From NCBI GenBank assembly GCA_945878115.1, contig CAMDVD010000001.1:1-64000 (forward strand): a stretch of DNA of 64,000 bases, given 5' to 3'. Of the stretch, positions 27,526 to 36,080 are shown piece after piece. Origin of the DNA: Chitinophaga pinensis (lineage in GTDB: Bacteria > Bacteroidota > Bacteroidia > Chitinophagales > Chitinophagaceae). Every line of letters begins with the position of its first letter. Positions within the stretch are counted from its first letter, which is position 1. The notes below the pieces were generated by a model, which did not search any database, was not told the origin of the DNA, and saw only the letters and a program-made list of their open reading frames with translations. The position numbers and the translations under genes are program-made.

Positions 27526-28043
27526 TTTTCTAATTTCTCTTTCACTCGATCGATATACTTTTTCTTGTAATAAAAATCTTTCAATAATAGATAATCGCTT
27601 GTAGATGCTTCAAAATTTGAAAGTGTAAAAAAAGATTGCACAGTCGTAAAAATAGAGGCTTCAATACTAGCAAGCTCAGCACTTATTTTTAGTAAGTCGG
27701 CTTCATTTTTTTCAAATTCTAATTCAATAAGCTGTTCATTGATATCCATCATTTCGCCTAAAAACTGGGGAGATAAAACATATTTTTCATCTGGGATAAT
27801 GGTATTTGTTTCACGCAAAATGTATTCCAGTCGCTTGTAATTATTGTCTAATATTTTTTTAGCTTCATTGATTTTTGCACTCATGTTTAATGCTTGCTCT
27901 TGTGCCAATTCATTGCCTAAAGAAAAATTATCAGGGTGATATTCTTTACTCAATGTATAGTATTTTTTAAGCAATGCAGACTTGTCTACCACCAAAGAAA
28001 TGGGTGTGTCAAATAGTTCAAAATAATACATAGTCTTTTCCAT
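27522..28043 (-). CDS. hscB: Fe-S cluster co-chaperone HscB
   Basis: This is a J-protein that brings the IscU/NifU-type scaffold to HscA/DnaK. An N-terminal J domain carries the HPD motif in LSKEYHPDNFSLG, and the C-terminal three-helix HscB domain contains LSPQFLGEMMDINEQLIEL, where the scaffold binds. Length 173 matches the family. ATG at 28043 or the one four codons on (MYYFELF) could be used. The gene is divergent from the dehydrogenase at 28069, with only 25 bases between starts, so promoters must overlap the coding ends. Confidence 0.93.
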   Translation of the reverse strand: MEKTMYYFELFDTPISLVVDKSALLKKYYTLSKEYHPDNFSLGNELAQEQALNMSAKINEAKKILDNNYKRLEYILRETNTIIPDEKYVLSPQFLGEMMDINEQLIELEFEKNEADLLKISAELASIEASIFTTVQSFFTLSNFEASTSDYLLLKDFYYKKKYIDRVKEKLEK

Positions 28044-28051
28044 TATATTTG
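28044..28051 (+). promoter_or_regulatory. -7 box TATATTTG for the 28069 gene
   Basis: An exact TAnnTTTG match in the 25-base gap between two divergent starts, 17 bases before ATG 28069. The -33 region would lie inside hscB; no TTTG is seen there. Confidence 0.4.
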
Positions 28052-28068
28052 TTGCTTAAACAAATGCA

Positions 28069-29280
28069 ATGATACGAATAGGAATTGTAAGAGAAGGAAA
28101 AACACCGCAAGATAATAGGACCCCATTTTCACCAAAACAATGCAAAGAAATACAAGATAAATATCCCCAAGTTCAGTTCTTGATACAACCTTCTTCAATT
28201 CGTTGTTTTACGAATGAGGAATATCTTGCACAAGATTTAATTGTTCAAGAAGATTTGTCAGCATGTAGCATACTATTTGGTGTCAAAGAAGCATTGATAC
28301 CTACTTTAGTGGAAGGGAAGACCTACTTATTTTTTTCGCATACGAAGAAGGCACAGCCACATAACAAACAATTGATGTTGGCATTATTGGATAAAAAAAT
28401 TAAGATGATAGATTATGAATGTCTCACCCATGAAGATGGACACAGAATGATCGGTTTTGGATATTGGGCTGGCGTGGTCGGTGCACACAATGGCTTACTC
28501 ACTTATGGTAAGAAGTTTCAGAAATACCAACTAGAACCGGTACATGGGATGAAGAATTTTTTAGAATTAAAAGAATCTTATGAGTCCTTTGTAATACCAC
28601 CAATCAAGATTGTTGTTACTGGCTCTGGACGTGTATCTACAGGCGTATTGGATATTTTACAATATTTAGATATTTCAGAAGTAAGCCCAGATGATTTTTT
28701 ACAGAAGCAATATAATTATCCTGTGTTTACCCATGTAAAAGGGAAAGATTTATATCAGCGTAAATTGGATGGCAGTTATAATAGAGAACATTTTCATCAA
28801 AATCCGAAGGAGTATAGTTGTCATTTTTTACCCTATACAAAAGTGTCGGATATATTGATGAATGGTGTTTATTGGGATAAAAATATTCCCCCATTATTTG
28901 AACTTAAAGATTTACAAGATCCGAGTTTTACTTTGTCTGTAATTGCTGATATTACTTGTGATGAAAACGGCTCCATTCCATGCAATATGGGCTCTACAAC
29001 CATCGCTGATCCTACCTATGGCTTCGACAAAAAATCTCTAGCAAGAACAACTCCATTTTTGCATACCACGGATACTATTGACGTGATGGCGGTCGATAAT
29101 TTACCGAATGAATTACCTCGTGATGCTTCTAAATATTTTGGCGGATACTTGCTCTCTTATATAGTTCCGGATTTAATTGCATCGAATGAAAGCAGTGCGA
29201 TTCAAAGAGCGACTATTTGTGAAAATGGAAAATTGACTGCGCAATTCAGCTATTTGAAGGAATACGCGAATGAAATATAA
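28069..29280 (+). CDS. NAD(P)-dependent dehydrogenase of the saccharopine/alanine dehydrogenase (AlaDh/PNT) family
   Basis: The N-terminal half matches AlaDh/PNT domains: IGIVREGKTPQDNRTPFSPKQ, then ILFGVKEAL, TYLFFSHTKKAQPHN and MIDYECLTHEDGHRMIGFGYWAG. The nucleotide-binding domain follows, with KIVVTGSGRVSTGVLDIL (GxGxxxxG) near residues 180-198, then VIADITCDENGSIPC and DNLPNELPRDASKYFGGYL, a block typical of Lys1-type saccharopine dehydrogenases. It is 403 residues long. Use in lysine catabolism is a family-based guess; no LKR/SDH partner is near. It is cytoplasmic. Confidence 0.85.
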   Translation: MIRIGIVREGKTPQDNRTPFSPKQCKEIQDKYPQVQFLIQPSSIRCFTNEEYLAQDLIVQEDLSACSILFGVKEALIPTLVEGKTYLFFSHTKKAQPHNKQLMLALLDKKIKMIDYECLTHEDGHRMIGFGYWAGVVGAHNGLLTYGKKFQKYQLEPVHGMKNFLELKESYESFVIPPIKIVVTGSGRVSTGVLDILQYLDISEVSPDDFLQKQYNYPVFTHVKGKDLYQRKLDGSYNREHFHQNPKEYSCHFLPYTKVSDILMNGVYWDKNIPPLFELKDLQDPSFTLSVIADITCDENGSIPCNMGSTTIADPTYGFDKKSLARTTPFLHTTDTIDVMAVDNLPNELPRDASKYFGGYLLSYIVPDLIASNESSAIQRATICENGKLTAQFSYLKEYANEI

Positions 29281-29634
29281 AAGTAAAAATTGCAAGAATC
29301 AAAACCTATTACTGGTTACGACAATGGAACTTATTGGGTGTATGTAAACATAGATACCGAGAGATATGCATTGCCAATGGTTATTCATGAATAGAAAAAG
29401 TAGAGGTAGACAATTTTTAAGCTTGTATGCTTCTATCAAAAATAGGAAGTGAGTTGCGCGCTTTTACCGCTGTTCGGGAAGTGAAATTCTTGCGCAGTAA
29501 CATATCATAAGCCTTAATCATAAAAGTTAATTCAAGATATAATAAATGATAAAATAGAAATATTAATTTTCTAAGCGGTTTGCAAAACCGCCGATACGAG
29601 TACGACATTGCAAATGTCGAACAGAATTGCTACT
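29281..29634. other. Intergenic stretch with a coding remnant and twin palindromes
   Basis: Around 29300-29393 one frame reads ITGYDNGTYWVYVNID and YALPMVIHE before a stop, possibly a gene fragment. Further on, two hairpins with GCA loops stand 11 bases apart: GCGGTTT-GCA-AAACCGC (29575-29591) and CGACATT-GCA-AATGTCG (29603-29619). No complete gene is supported. Confidence 0.5.
29575..29619. repeat. Twin palindromes with GCA loops
   Basis: Both stems are perfect seven-base pairs around the same GCA triplet: GCGGTTT/AAACCGC and CGACATT/AATGTCG. They sit immediately downstream of the truncated hicA-like frame and may be the end of an inserted repetitive element. Confidence 0.65.
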
Positions 29635-29670
29635 TTAATTTTGAACATCTTGAATAGATGGTATTCTCAT
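29635..29670 (-). pseudogene. Truncated hicA-like start (11 codons)
   Basis: The ATG overlaps the stop of the HicB-like gene in an ATGA junction, typical of translationally coupled pairs. The frame reads MRIPSIQDVQN and then hits TAA. The opening resembles HicA toxins, which often begin with a short MK/R-(L/I)P segment before a helix, but 11 residues are too few for a firm family call. The rest of the gene is missing, and palindromic DNA follows. Confidence 0.4.
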
Positions 29671-29879
29671 AATGCAAATACTTCATCCTTTACAAAATGT
29701 AAATGAACGAATAATGGTAATTCTTCGGGTGAATTATAATAGCATTCAATACCACTCTTAATATTATCCTTAAGTTCTGGAATTGTATCGCCCTCAGAGA
29801 ATATAGCTACTCCAACACTTTCCGCATAGTATCCGCCTTCTTCAGCTTCGTGTACAATAAATGTTATTTCCTTATTCAT
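29667..29879 (-). CDS. HicB-like antitoxin family protein (orphan)
   Basis: At 70 residues, MNKEITFIVHEAEEGGYYAESVG, GVAIFSEGDTIPELKDNIKSGIE and LHFVKDEVFAL show the HicB-like beta-alpha-beta fold (EEGGYxAxxxxxxxxSEGDTxxEx). Such small proteins sit next to HicA mRNA-interferase toxins; database entries of this group are sometimes mislabelled as 2-oxoisovalerate dehydrogenase. It has no DNA-binding extension. The stop overlaps an ATG whose frame ends after 11 codons, so the toxin appears lost. Function as an antitoxin is inferred from the family. Confidence 0.78.
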   Translation of the reverse strand: MNKEITFIVHEAEEGGYYAESVGVAIFSEGDTIPELKDNIKSGIECYYNSPEELPLFVHLHFVKDEVFAL

Positions 29880-30170
29880 CAGACAAATATATAAATGTTA
29901 ATTCAAAAAGCCACAAGGCTCCGTGCTCTTATACATTACAAGATTAATGGTACTCAAAATTTGTTCCAAAGGAGAAATTATCTTTGAATAGGTAGATTTC
30001 TTACAGGTGAATGATTGGTTCGCAGAACCTTTTTTTATCTATAGGTCGACATGCCGCGGCAGAACATGTAGTACAGCAGAGGGAAAGTCATATTGTAGCA
30101 TTAATTTTTTTTCAAAAAATACGCTACAGTTTAGCTCACACAACTAATTCAGTTTGGGCAAAAAAATAAG
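29880..30170. other. Intergenic stretch with half of a dispersed 40-bp repeat
   Basis: It contains GAAATTATCTTTGAATAGG followed by TAGATT (29974-30013), which recurs with a few changes at 43044-43083. It also has a small GGTTC-GCA-GAACC hairpin followed by a T-run near 30017-30036. No gene is seen. Confidence 0.5.
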
Positions 30171-31997
30171 CTAAGCCCATTTCTCCAATACTGCACCTTT
30201 TGTAAATAAGCTATCTATCTTTTTTTCTATAGCGGCATTTTTTTCCAGTGCTGGTGCGTGATGTGGCTTAATGCGTGCATCAATAATCAATGAACTTCTA
30301 CAACCCCAATGTTTATTTTCCGTAAAAGAATCAATGCCATATATATCATGAGATGGATTACATCTTGTAAAAGTTACCCAAAGGAAATTACCTACATTTT
30401 GTCCGACAAAATCTGCATCGTCACATAAAATGATAAGCGGTATTTCTTCTAAAGATTTGGATTCATTTATTAATTTTTCATTCAATAGGTTCATCTCTAT
30501 TTGCGCATCCGAGTAATTTGTAAACTTACTGGATTGTATTGCCACAACGCCAGGCATTACCATTTTCGTTTTCCATGTTTGCAAACAAGAAGGTATATCA
30601 TTTTTTAATTTTCGTATTACATCACCATAAGCTGCAAACACCACTTTACTACCACTATTCAAACCTTCACCCGAATAATCTAAAGTATCAATGGTAGTCT
30701 TTGTAAAAAAATGAATATCTCTTGTCCAATCTATTCTTTGCAAAATGAATTGCAAATAGTTTTCGATGTGATGCGTGCTTAGTTGCTTTGTATCGTCAGC
30801 AGTAATAAATAAAAATTTTGCCAAACTCAATTGCCCAGTGCCCAATATATGATTTGCAATAGTTAGCAATTCTGCCGGCTGCTTATTTTGCAAATAGGGC
30901 GTATACCTTTCACTCCCAATCGCTAATAATAAAGGATGCACACCAGCTGCATCTACCGCATGTATTTCTTGCAATCCTGGAATTTCAAATTGAATGGCTT
31001 TGCCTGTTAAGGCATGAATCAATTGTCCAAAACTAGTATCTTCTTGTGGTGGTCTACCAACAACTGTAAATGACCAAATTGCATTTTTACGAGCATACAC
31101 TTTATGCACTTTCAGTACAGGAAATGGATGTTGTAAACTATAATAGCCTAAGTGATCACCGAATGGTCCTTCAGGTTTTGTTTCGTTCATTTGCACTTCA
31201 CCTGTGATGACAAAATCTGCATCCGTACTAATACAAAATCCATCTTGATAAGTGTATCTAAAACGACGGTTGCCCAGTACGCCAGCAAATGACATCTCAC
31301 TCATTCCTTCTGGAAGTGGCATTACTGCTGCAACGGCGTGTGCTGGAGGACCACCAACAAAGCAACTTACTTTTAATGGAATTCCTTTTTGATTTGCTTT
31401 TGTTTGATGAACGCCAATGCCTCTATGCAATTGATAATGCAATCCAATTTCTTGATTTAATACATAATCATTTCCTGTCAATTGAATACGATACATGCCA
31501 AGGTTTGCATGTTGAACGCCGGGCTTGTCGATGTCTTCTGTATACACTTGTGGTAAGGTTACAAATGCACCGCCATCTTTTTCCCAATGATGTATTAATG
31601 GTAAATCTGCAATCTGAATTTCTTCATACATCACAGGTTTGGCGAATGGATTTTTCAAAGGCAAGGCTTGTAATGCTGCAAGTCCAGCTTTGAAATTTTT
31701 TATCGGATGTTGAAGTGCTTTGATCGGATTGTTTTTTATTTCAATCAAATCTTGCACTTGTTGTATGCTATTTCTAAAAATAAATTTACTGCGTTCTAAG
31801 GTGCCAAAAATATTAGATGCACACCTATATGTAGAACCTTTTACATTTTCAAACAATAAAGCGGGACCGCCCTTTTCGTGTACTCGTAAATGGATAGCTG
31901 CCATCTCCAAGTAAGGATCTACTTCCGTTTGAATACGCACAAGTTCGCCATGTTTTTCTAGATCTAAAAGACAATTTTCTAAGGAATGATAGGACAT
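30171..31997 (-). CDS. UbiD-family decarboxylase
   Basis: Prenylated-FMN-dependent (de)carboxylases of this family act on aromatic or alpha,beta-unsaturated acids, including a step in menaquinone or ubiquinone synthesis. Visible: ENCLLDLEKHGELVRI at the start; GPALLFENVKGS; GVHQTKANQKGIPLKVSCFVGGPPAHAVAAVMPLPEGMSEMSFAG; and EGPFGDHLGYYSLQHPFPVLKV, containing the catalytic E-x-x-x-D/E region; then VVGRPPQEDTSFGQLI. At 608 residues it is the long form common in Bacteroidota. No UbiX or men genes are nearby, so the substrate is not assigned. Confidence 0.92.
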   Translation of the reverse strand: MSYHSLENCLLDLEKHGELVRIQTEVDPYLEMAAIHLRVHEKGGPALLFENVKGSTYRCASNIFGTLERSKFIFRNSIQQVQDLIEIKNNPIKALQHPIKNFKAGLAALQALPLKNPFAKPVMYEEIQIADLPLIHHWEKDGGAFVTLPQVYTEDIDKPGVQHANLGMYRIQLTGNDYVLNQEIGLHYQLHRGIGVHQTKANQKGIPLKVSCFVGGPPAHAVAAVMPLPEGMSEMSFAGVLGNRRFRYTYQDGFCISTDADFVITGEVQMNETKPEGPFGDHLGYYSLQHPFPVLKVHKVYARKNAIWSFTVVGRPPQEDTSFGQLIHALTGKAIQFEIPGLQEIHAVDAAGVHPLLLAIGSERYTPYLQNKQPAELLTIANHILGTGQLSLAKFLFITADDTKQLSTHHIENYLQFILQRIDWTRDIHFFTKTTIDTLDYSGEGLNSGSKVVFAAYGDVIRKLKNDIPSCLQTWKTKMVMPGVVAIQSSKFTNYSDAQIEMNLLNEKLINESKSLEEIPLIILCDDADFVGQNVGNFLWVTFTRCNPSHDIYGIDSFTENKHWGCRSSLIIDARIKPHHAPALEKNAAIEKKIDSLFTKGAVLEKWA

Positions 31998-32098
31998 GAT
32001 GGTATAATGTTTGCAAGGTAATGCAAAGCAAATATAAATAAAGGGTGATGGTCAATTTATGTATCAAATTGTTGATGCGAATGATGAACAAGTACATG

Positions 32099-32279
32099 GC
32101 CTTGGATAGTTTGGCGTTAAAAAAAATGGAGTGGTCGGCGAACAAATCGTCCCTGTTTGAGCCAGCCAGCCGCAGGCAGCTGGTGAGTTTGGACGATTTG
32201 CGTCGAACACGAACATTTTTTAGCTAAACTATCCACAGCCTTGATTTTTTGGTTCTTTTGTATCAAGACAAAAGAACAA
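32099..32279. repeat. Nested-palindrome element
   Basis: Outer arms GGATAGTTT (32104-32112) and AAACTATCC (32226-32234) enclose inner arms CAAATCGTCC (32143-32152) and GGACGATTTG (32191-32200), which in turn surround a GC-rich core with GCCAGC/GCAGCTGG. A third hairpin, GTTCTTTTG / CAAAAGAAC (32252-32277), follows directly. Short frames here only translate the repeat. It occupies most of the gap between the ubiD-like gene and the response regulator. It looks like a MITE or structured intergenic element. Confidence 0.75.
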
Positions 32280-32329
32280 ATGATTGTTAGAAGAGAAATT
32301 TGGAATATGCACATTCTCCAAATTAAAAA

Positions 32330-32355
32330 TGGCTAATCAGTTTCCCAATTAGCCA
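32330..32355 (-). terminator. Terminator of the response-regulator gene
   Basis: Stem TGGCTAAT / ATTAGCCA with a ten-base loop, followed on the minus strand by TTTTTAATTT. It lies 26 bases beyond the stop at 32381. Confidence 0.75.
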
Positions 32356-32380
32356 CTTTATTTTCGACCCGATTAGGGTT

Positions 32381-33151
32381 TTATATTTTATTGATTTCAC
32401 CAATTAATCGAAATCCAAATCCATGATGTGTTTTGATTTCTACAGAATCATCTTCTTTAAAATGTTTGCGTAGTTTGGCAATATAAACATCCATACTTCG
32501 GCCATTAAAATAACTGTCACTTCCCCAAACTTTTTTCAACAATGTTTCTCTATTCACCAATACATTTTTATTCTCTGCTAATACTTTTAGTAATGCACAA
32601 GCTTTAGGTTGCAAATCTATTTTTTCATCCCCTTTCAATAATTCTCCATGATGTGTATCAAAAATATAATTTCCAATGCGGTATTTTCCAGAGCCGTTTT
32701 GTCTGTCTATTAATTCAGTATTTCTTTTGATGATGGCTTTAATTTTAGATAATAAAATTTCACTATCAAATGGTTTTAAAATATAATCATCAGCACCTAA
32801 TTGGTAACCAATTAATATATCTTCTTTCATATTTTTCGCGGTTAGAAAAAATAAAGGAACATCTATATCTACATTTCGAATTTCTTCTGCAAGTTGGAAC
32901 CCATCCATGTTTGGCATCATGACATCTAATAAGCAGAGGTCATATTTTTCTTTGATGAATGCTGCTAAACCAAGTTTGCCATCACGAGCTAGTTCCACGA
33001 TAAAATCATTCATCTCCAAATACTTTTTCAGCACATTACCAAAATTGGTATCATCCTCCACCAATAGAATTTTATACTTACGTTCGGGTGTTGAAATTGT
33101 TTCCACTTCCAATGTTTCCACGTCGTGCATTTCTTCCTTCATGTTTTTCAT
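32381..33151 (-). CDS. OmpR-family response regulator
   Basis: A receiver domain at about 26-140 with the phospho-acceptor D76 in LCLLDVMMPNMDG, acidic pair ED at VEDD, and K126 in YILKPF; then a winged-helix DNA-binding domain (LQPKACALLKVLAENKNVLVNRETLLKKVWG ... RSMDVYIAKLRKHF ... THHGFGFRL). It resembles RprY of Bacteroides. The first 25 residues (acidic, Met-rich) are an unusual extension; ATGs at 33142 or 33130 are alternative starts. No histidine kinase is adjacent; the TPR kinase at 36568 is the nearest but not in an operon with it. Confidence 0.93.
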   Translation of the reverse strand: MKNMKEEMHDVETLEVETISTPERKYKILLVEDDTNFGNVLKKYLEMNDFIVELARDGKLGLAAFIKEKYDLCLLDVMMPNMDGFQLAEEIRNVDIDVPLFFLTAKNMKEDILIGYQLGADDYILKPFDSEILLSKIKAIIKRNTELIDRQNGSGKYRIGNYIFDTHHGELLKGDEKIDLQPKACALLKVLAENKNVLVNRETLLKKVWGSDSYFNGRSMDVYIAKLRKHFKEDDSVEIKTHHGFGFRLIGEINKI

Positions 33152-33288
33152 ATAGTTTTATTTTTTTTCAAAAGTAATACAAGGCATTAGGAGGCTCTTA
33201 TATTGTGCGATAAAATTATGTTAAAAAAACCAATGATTTATCAAAGGAAAAAGGAATAGTTCATAATTCTAAATTAATTTCACAGCGG

Positions 33289-34512
33289 ATGAAACTACTT
33301 TTTGCATGGCGTTATTTTCGCAGTAAAAAATCGACTAATGCGGTAAACATAATATCTTGGGTCAGTGTGTTTGCAATGGCTGTAGGCACTGCCGCATTGA
33401 TTACTGTGCTTTCGGTGTTTAATGGATTTGAATATTTTATCAAGGATTTATATTCTAATTTTTATCCAGAAATAAAAATAACGGCGGTTCGAAAATCTAC
33501 TTTTTCTATTTCTGATTCTACATGTCTGTCCTTAAGATCTATTGCAGGAATAAAATTTGTCAGTAAAACCCTGGAAGAAAAAATACTTTTTTCTTTCGAA
33601 GACAACCAAGCAATTGCCACATTAAAAGGGATAGATACAAGTTATAATTTAGTAACTGGTATTGCAAAAAATGTTCGTTATGGGCACTTTAATTTAGCGG
33701 ATTCTGGCAAGTTGCCGAATATAGTTTTAGGTGTTGGTATTTCTAATAGATTGGGCGCTTCAGAGGAATCACATGAACCAATAACTTGCTATTCTTTTAA
33801 ACGAGAATCGTCTATGCAAGCATTAGATCCTACGCAAATGTATAATACCAATTTATTTACGATTGAAGGCGTTTATGTATTGCAAGATGACATTGATAAT
33901 CAATACGCTTTTGCTTCATTAAAAGCTGTGCAAGAATTGGCGGAAAAGGAAAATCAAATTTCTTCTATAGAAATAAAATTAAAATCGAACGAGCAAGTGA
34001 ATGAGGTTATGCTGGAGATTCAAAAACTTTTTCCTGCAGCAGATTTTCGTGTTGAATCCAGATGGATGCAAAATAAAACTTTATACTTTATTTTAAAGAG
34101 TGAGCGTTGGGCAGTGTATGCTATTTTGACTTTAATGTTATTGATAGCATCCTTCAATATTATTGGTTCTCTTTCGATGTTGGTGATGGAAAAAGAAAAG
34201 GACATTCGAATACTTAAATCGATGGGTATGGAGAATAAAGACATTCAACAAATATTTTTAAGTACTGGTATCCTTTTATCTTTGATAGGTGCAAGTATTG
34301 GTTGTGCTCTTGCTACTATTCTTTTAGGTCTACAACAACAATTTGGATTTATAAAATTGGGTAATGCGGATGCTTTTTTGATTAATGCTTATCCAGTGAA
34401 AATGATTCCGACAGATTATATTTTAGTATTGGTGACCGTTGTGTTTATAGCCGCTTTAGCATCTTGGATACCAGCTCGAAAAGCGAGTAAAGTAAAAATG
34501 GGAGCGGCCTAG
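33289..34512 (+). CDS. ABC transporter permease, LolC/LolE-like (FtsX/MacB fold)
   Basis: It is 407 residues with four membrane helices: TM1 near 25-48 (SVFAMAVGTAALITVLSVFNGF), a large periplasmic domain, then three helices at the C-terminus (WAVYAILTLMLLIASFNIIGSLSMLVMEKEKDIRILKSMGM; GILLSLIGASIGCALATILLG; YILVLVTVVFIAALASWIPARKAS). EKEKDIRILKSMG is the typical coupling segment after TM2. In lipoprotein-releasing systems this protein works with the LolD ATPase and moves lipoproteins toward the outer membrane. No ATPase is adjacent. It runs divergently from the response regulator. Confidence 0.9.
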   Translation: MKLLFAWRYFRSKKSTNAVNIISWVSVFAMAVGTAALITVLSVFNGFEYFIKDLYSNFYPEIKITAVRKSTFSISDSTCLSLRSIAGIKFVSKTLEEKILFSFEDNQAIATLKGIDTSYNLVTGIAKNVRYGHFNLADSGKLPNIVLGVGISNRLGASEESHEPITCYSFKRESSMQALDPTQMYNTNLFTIEGVYVLQDDIDNQYAFASLKAVQELAEKENQISSIEIKLKSNEQVNEVMLEIQKLFPAADFRVESRWMQNKTLYFILKSERWAVYAILTLMLLIASFNIIGSLSMLVMEKEKDIRILKSMGMENKDIQQIFLSTGILLSLIGASIGCALATILLGLQQQFGFIKLGNADAFLINAYPVKMIPTDYILVLVTVVFIAALASWIPARKASKVKMGAA

Positions 34513-34599
34513 AATGCTTTTGCAATAATGGTTTGAAAAAGTGGACAAGTGAAGAATTATAGAAATATGTATTCAGAGAAGTTTTATTGACTCCGCAAT

Positions 34600-34911
34600 T
34601 TATTTTTTTTCAAATTCTGCTTTCGCATTTGCTAAAGTTCCGAACGCTAAAATAGCTAATTCGCTAGCCGATAAAAATGGTAAAGTTTGTTTTGCTTTTG
34701 ACATAACGAATTCAAAAAAAACAGAATGATTTTGGTATTCGTCGATATGAATGATATCTATACTGGTTTCAAAATGATCTGATTCTTCTAGTTCTATCAC
34801 TTCATTTTTGTATAAATGATTTGCAATATCTATGGCTTGTAAAACACTAGGTGCATCAATACCATCTTTACGAATAGACTTCTCAATAATTTGCAAATCA
34901 AATGTTTTCAT
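34600..34911 (-). CDS. Hypothetical protein (103 aa)
   Basis: The start is placed at the ATG giving MKTFDLQIIEKSIRKDGID, because a -7 box TACATTTG (34932-34939) lies just upstream of it and the longer frame would begin inside the promoter. The protein is soluble, with ASVLQAIDIANHLYKNEVIELEES and a C-terminal helix TLPFLSASELAILAFGTLANAKAEFEKK. I do not recognise it. It is convergent with the LolC/E-like permease. Confidence 0.65.
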   Translation of the reverse strand: MKTFDLQIIEKSIRKDGIDAPSVLQAIDIANHLYKNEVIELEESDHFETSIDIIHIDEYQNHSVFFEFVMSKAKQTLPFLSASELAILAFGTLANAKAEFEKK

Positions 34912-34931
34912 GCACTTACATATATAAAAAA

Positions 34932-34960
34932 CAAATGTACGTTCTTTTATATTGTTCAAA
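34932..34960 (-). promoter_or_regulatory. Promoter for the 34911 gene (TACATTTG)
   Basis: On the minus strand TACATTTG (34939-34932) is an exact -7 match, and TTTG lies 17 bases upstream (34960-34957), slightly short of the usual spacing. It sets the start of the downstream gene. Confidence 0.55.
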
Positions 34961-35043
34961 CAATAGTCAGCATGAAAAAATGATTATTAATGAAGATAAA
35001 AATGAGGGATTCTTTTAATGTATAATTATATGCACAAAAAAAT

Positions 35044-35071
35044 GATGGACACCATTACAGTGCCCACCATC
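35044..35071 (-). terminator. Terminator of the lipoprotein gene
   Basis: The imperfect stem GATGG..CAC / GTG..CCATC is followed on the minus strand by seven T residues (35042-35036). It lies 23 bases after the stop at 35094. Confidence 0.65.
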
Positions 35072-35093
35072 TATTTACCAATAACCCTGTATT

Positions 35094-35777
35094 TTAAAAA
35101 TTGACAGAAGATATTCTATTCCCCCAACCCATTAAGGGTAAATTAGGAATACCGCCTACAACTGCGAAAAACACACCTGCTATTGGATTGAAATTATTGG
35201 CATCAAAGAAATGTAAATTCATTGGAGCACCTGTTCCTCTTACGGAATTAGATAAATTATTGATACCACCAACTAATACCGGTGTTGGCCCCATAACAGG
35301 ATAGCCTGGTGCTGGTAAATAATTAATAAGGCTGTATAAATTAATTGGGAATGCTCTAGTTTTAAAATCGTCCAAATACGCTGTGAAAGCTGCACTAGGA
35401 GCGCCATTTGCCGCAACGTATTCATCTTCATGAATAGAAACTGCATAAGCTCTTACTATTTTTGCTTGTCTGATTTTTGCTTGCATTTCTGTAAATGTTG
35501 GTACGGAATTGATGAAGCTTTCTGCCATATCATTATTGTCGAAATAATAATAATCCATAACACCATCCAATTGGTCAGTGAGCAACACGGATGTTTGTGG
35601 CAAACCAAAATTTGTAATGTCGTGTTGATGATATACTTGTATACCATTGCAATAATAATGTGCATTTGTTGGAAGAACATCAGAAGATGTTTCTGTAGTA
35701 GGAATAGTAATTGGTGCTTTTTGACAAGCGGTGAATGTGATGGCAATGACTGCGATTGCGAAGATTAAAGTTTTCAT
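35094..35777 (-). CDS. Hypothetical lipoprotein
   Basis: The signal peptide MKTLIFAIAVIAITFTACQK has a lipobox (FTAC), so lipid attachment at C18 is expected. The mature part begins with a Thr/Ser/Pro linker and then HYYCNGIQVYHQHDITN, a low-complexity region with DYYYFDNNDMAESFINSV, and ends in a Gly-rich NLPLMGWGNRISSVNF segment. I know no family for it. It is short (227 aa) and stands alone. A CCC-N6-GGG motif pair is about 190-230 bases upstream. Confidence 0.75.
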   Translation of the reverse strand: MKTLIFAIAVIAITFTACQKAPITIPTTETSSDVLPTNAHYYCNGIQVYHQHDITNFGLPQTSVLLTDQLDGVMDYYYFDNNDMAESFINSVPTFTEMQAKIRQAKIVRAYAVSIHEDEYVAANGAPSAAFTAYLDDFKTRAFPINLYSLINYLPAPGYPVMGPTPVLVGGINNLSNSVRGTGAPMNLHFFDANNFNPIAGVFFAVVGGIPNLPLMGWGNRISSVNF

Positions 35778-35964
35778 GATTTTAAGTTTTTGTTTTGTTT
35801 GTAAATGATGTTTGTGAATTTGTTTTTGCTTTTTGTTGTTGTATAGGAATGATAAATAAATCAGCTTAGGGAGGATATTTATTGAAGCACTTGATGTTTG
35901 TTTTGCATTTCATTTTGTTTCTTTTTCTGATACAAATGTAGAACCGCAAATCACCCTGTACAAT

Positions 35965-36005
35965 CCCGTAAAAGGGTGTACTCTGCAAAATACCCAATTA
36001 CGGGA
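35965..36005. promoter_or_regulatory. Two CCC-N6-GGG motifs upstream of the lipoprotein gene
   Basis: CCCGTAAAAGGGT (35965-35977, whose reverse complement reads ACCCTTTTACGGG) and TACCCAATTACGGGA (35991-36005). The core CCCnnTTACGG also occurs at 38583-38597 ahead of the sensor-kinase gene. Each site is itself an interrupted inverted repeat, consistent with a dimeric regulator; no binding protein is known to me. Confidence 0.5.
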
Positions 36006-36080
36006 GGTAAATAATTTTGGTGTGAGATTAAGTAAACACAGTGTTTCTAGCATATCGTGTTCTTCGTGAATGCGCATTTT

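Noticed and set aside
32045-32314. Short frames of 60-65 residues on both strands
   Set aside because: They lie within the nested-palindrome element and translate the repeat arms.
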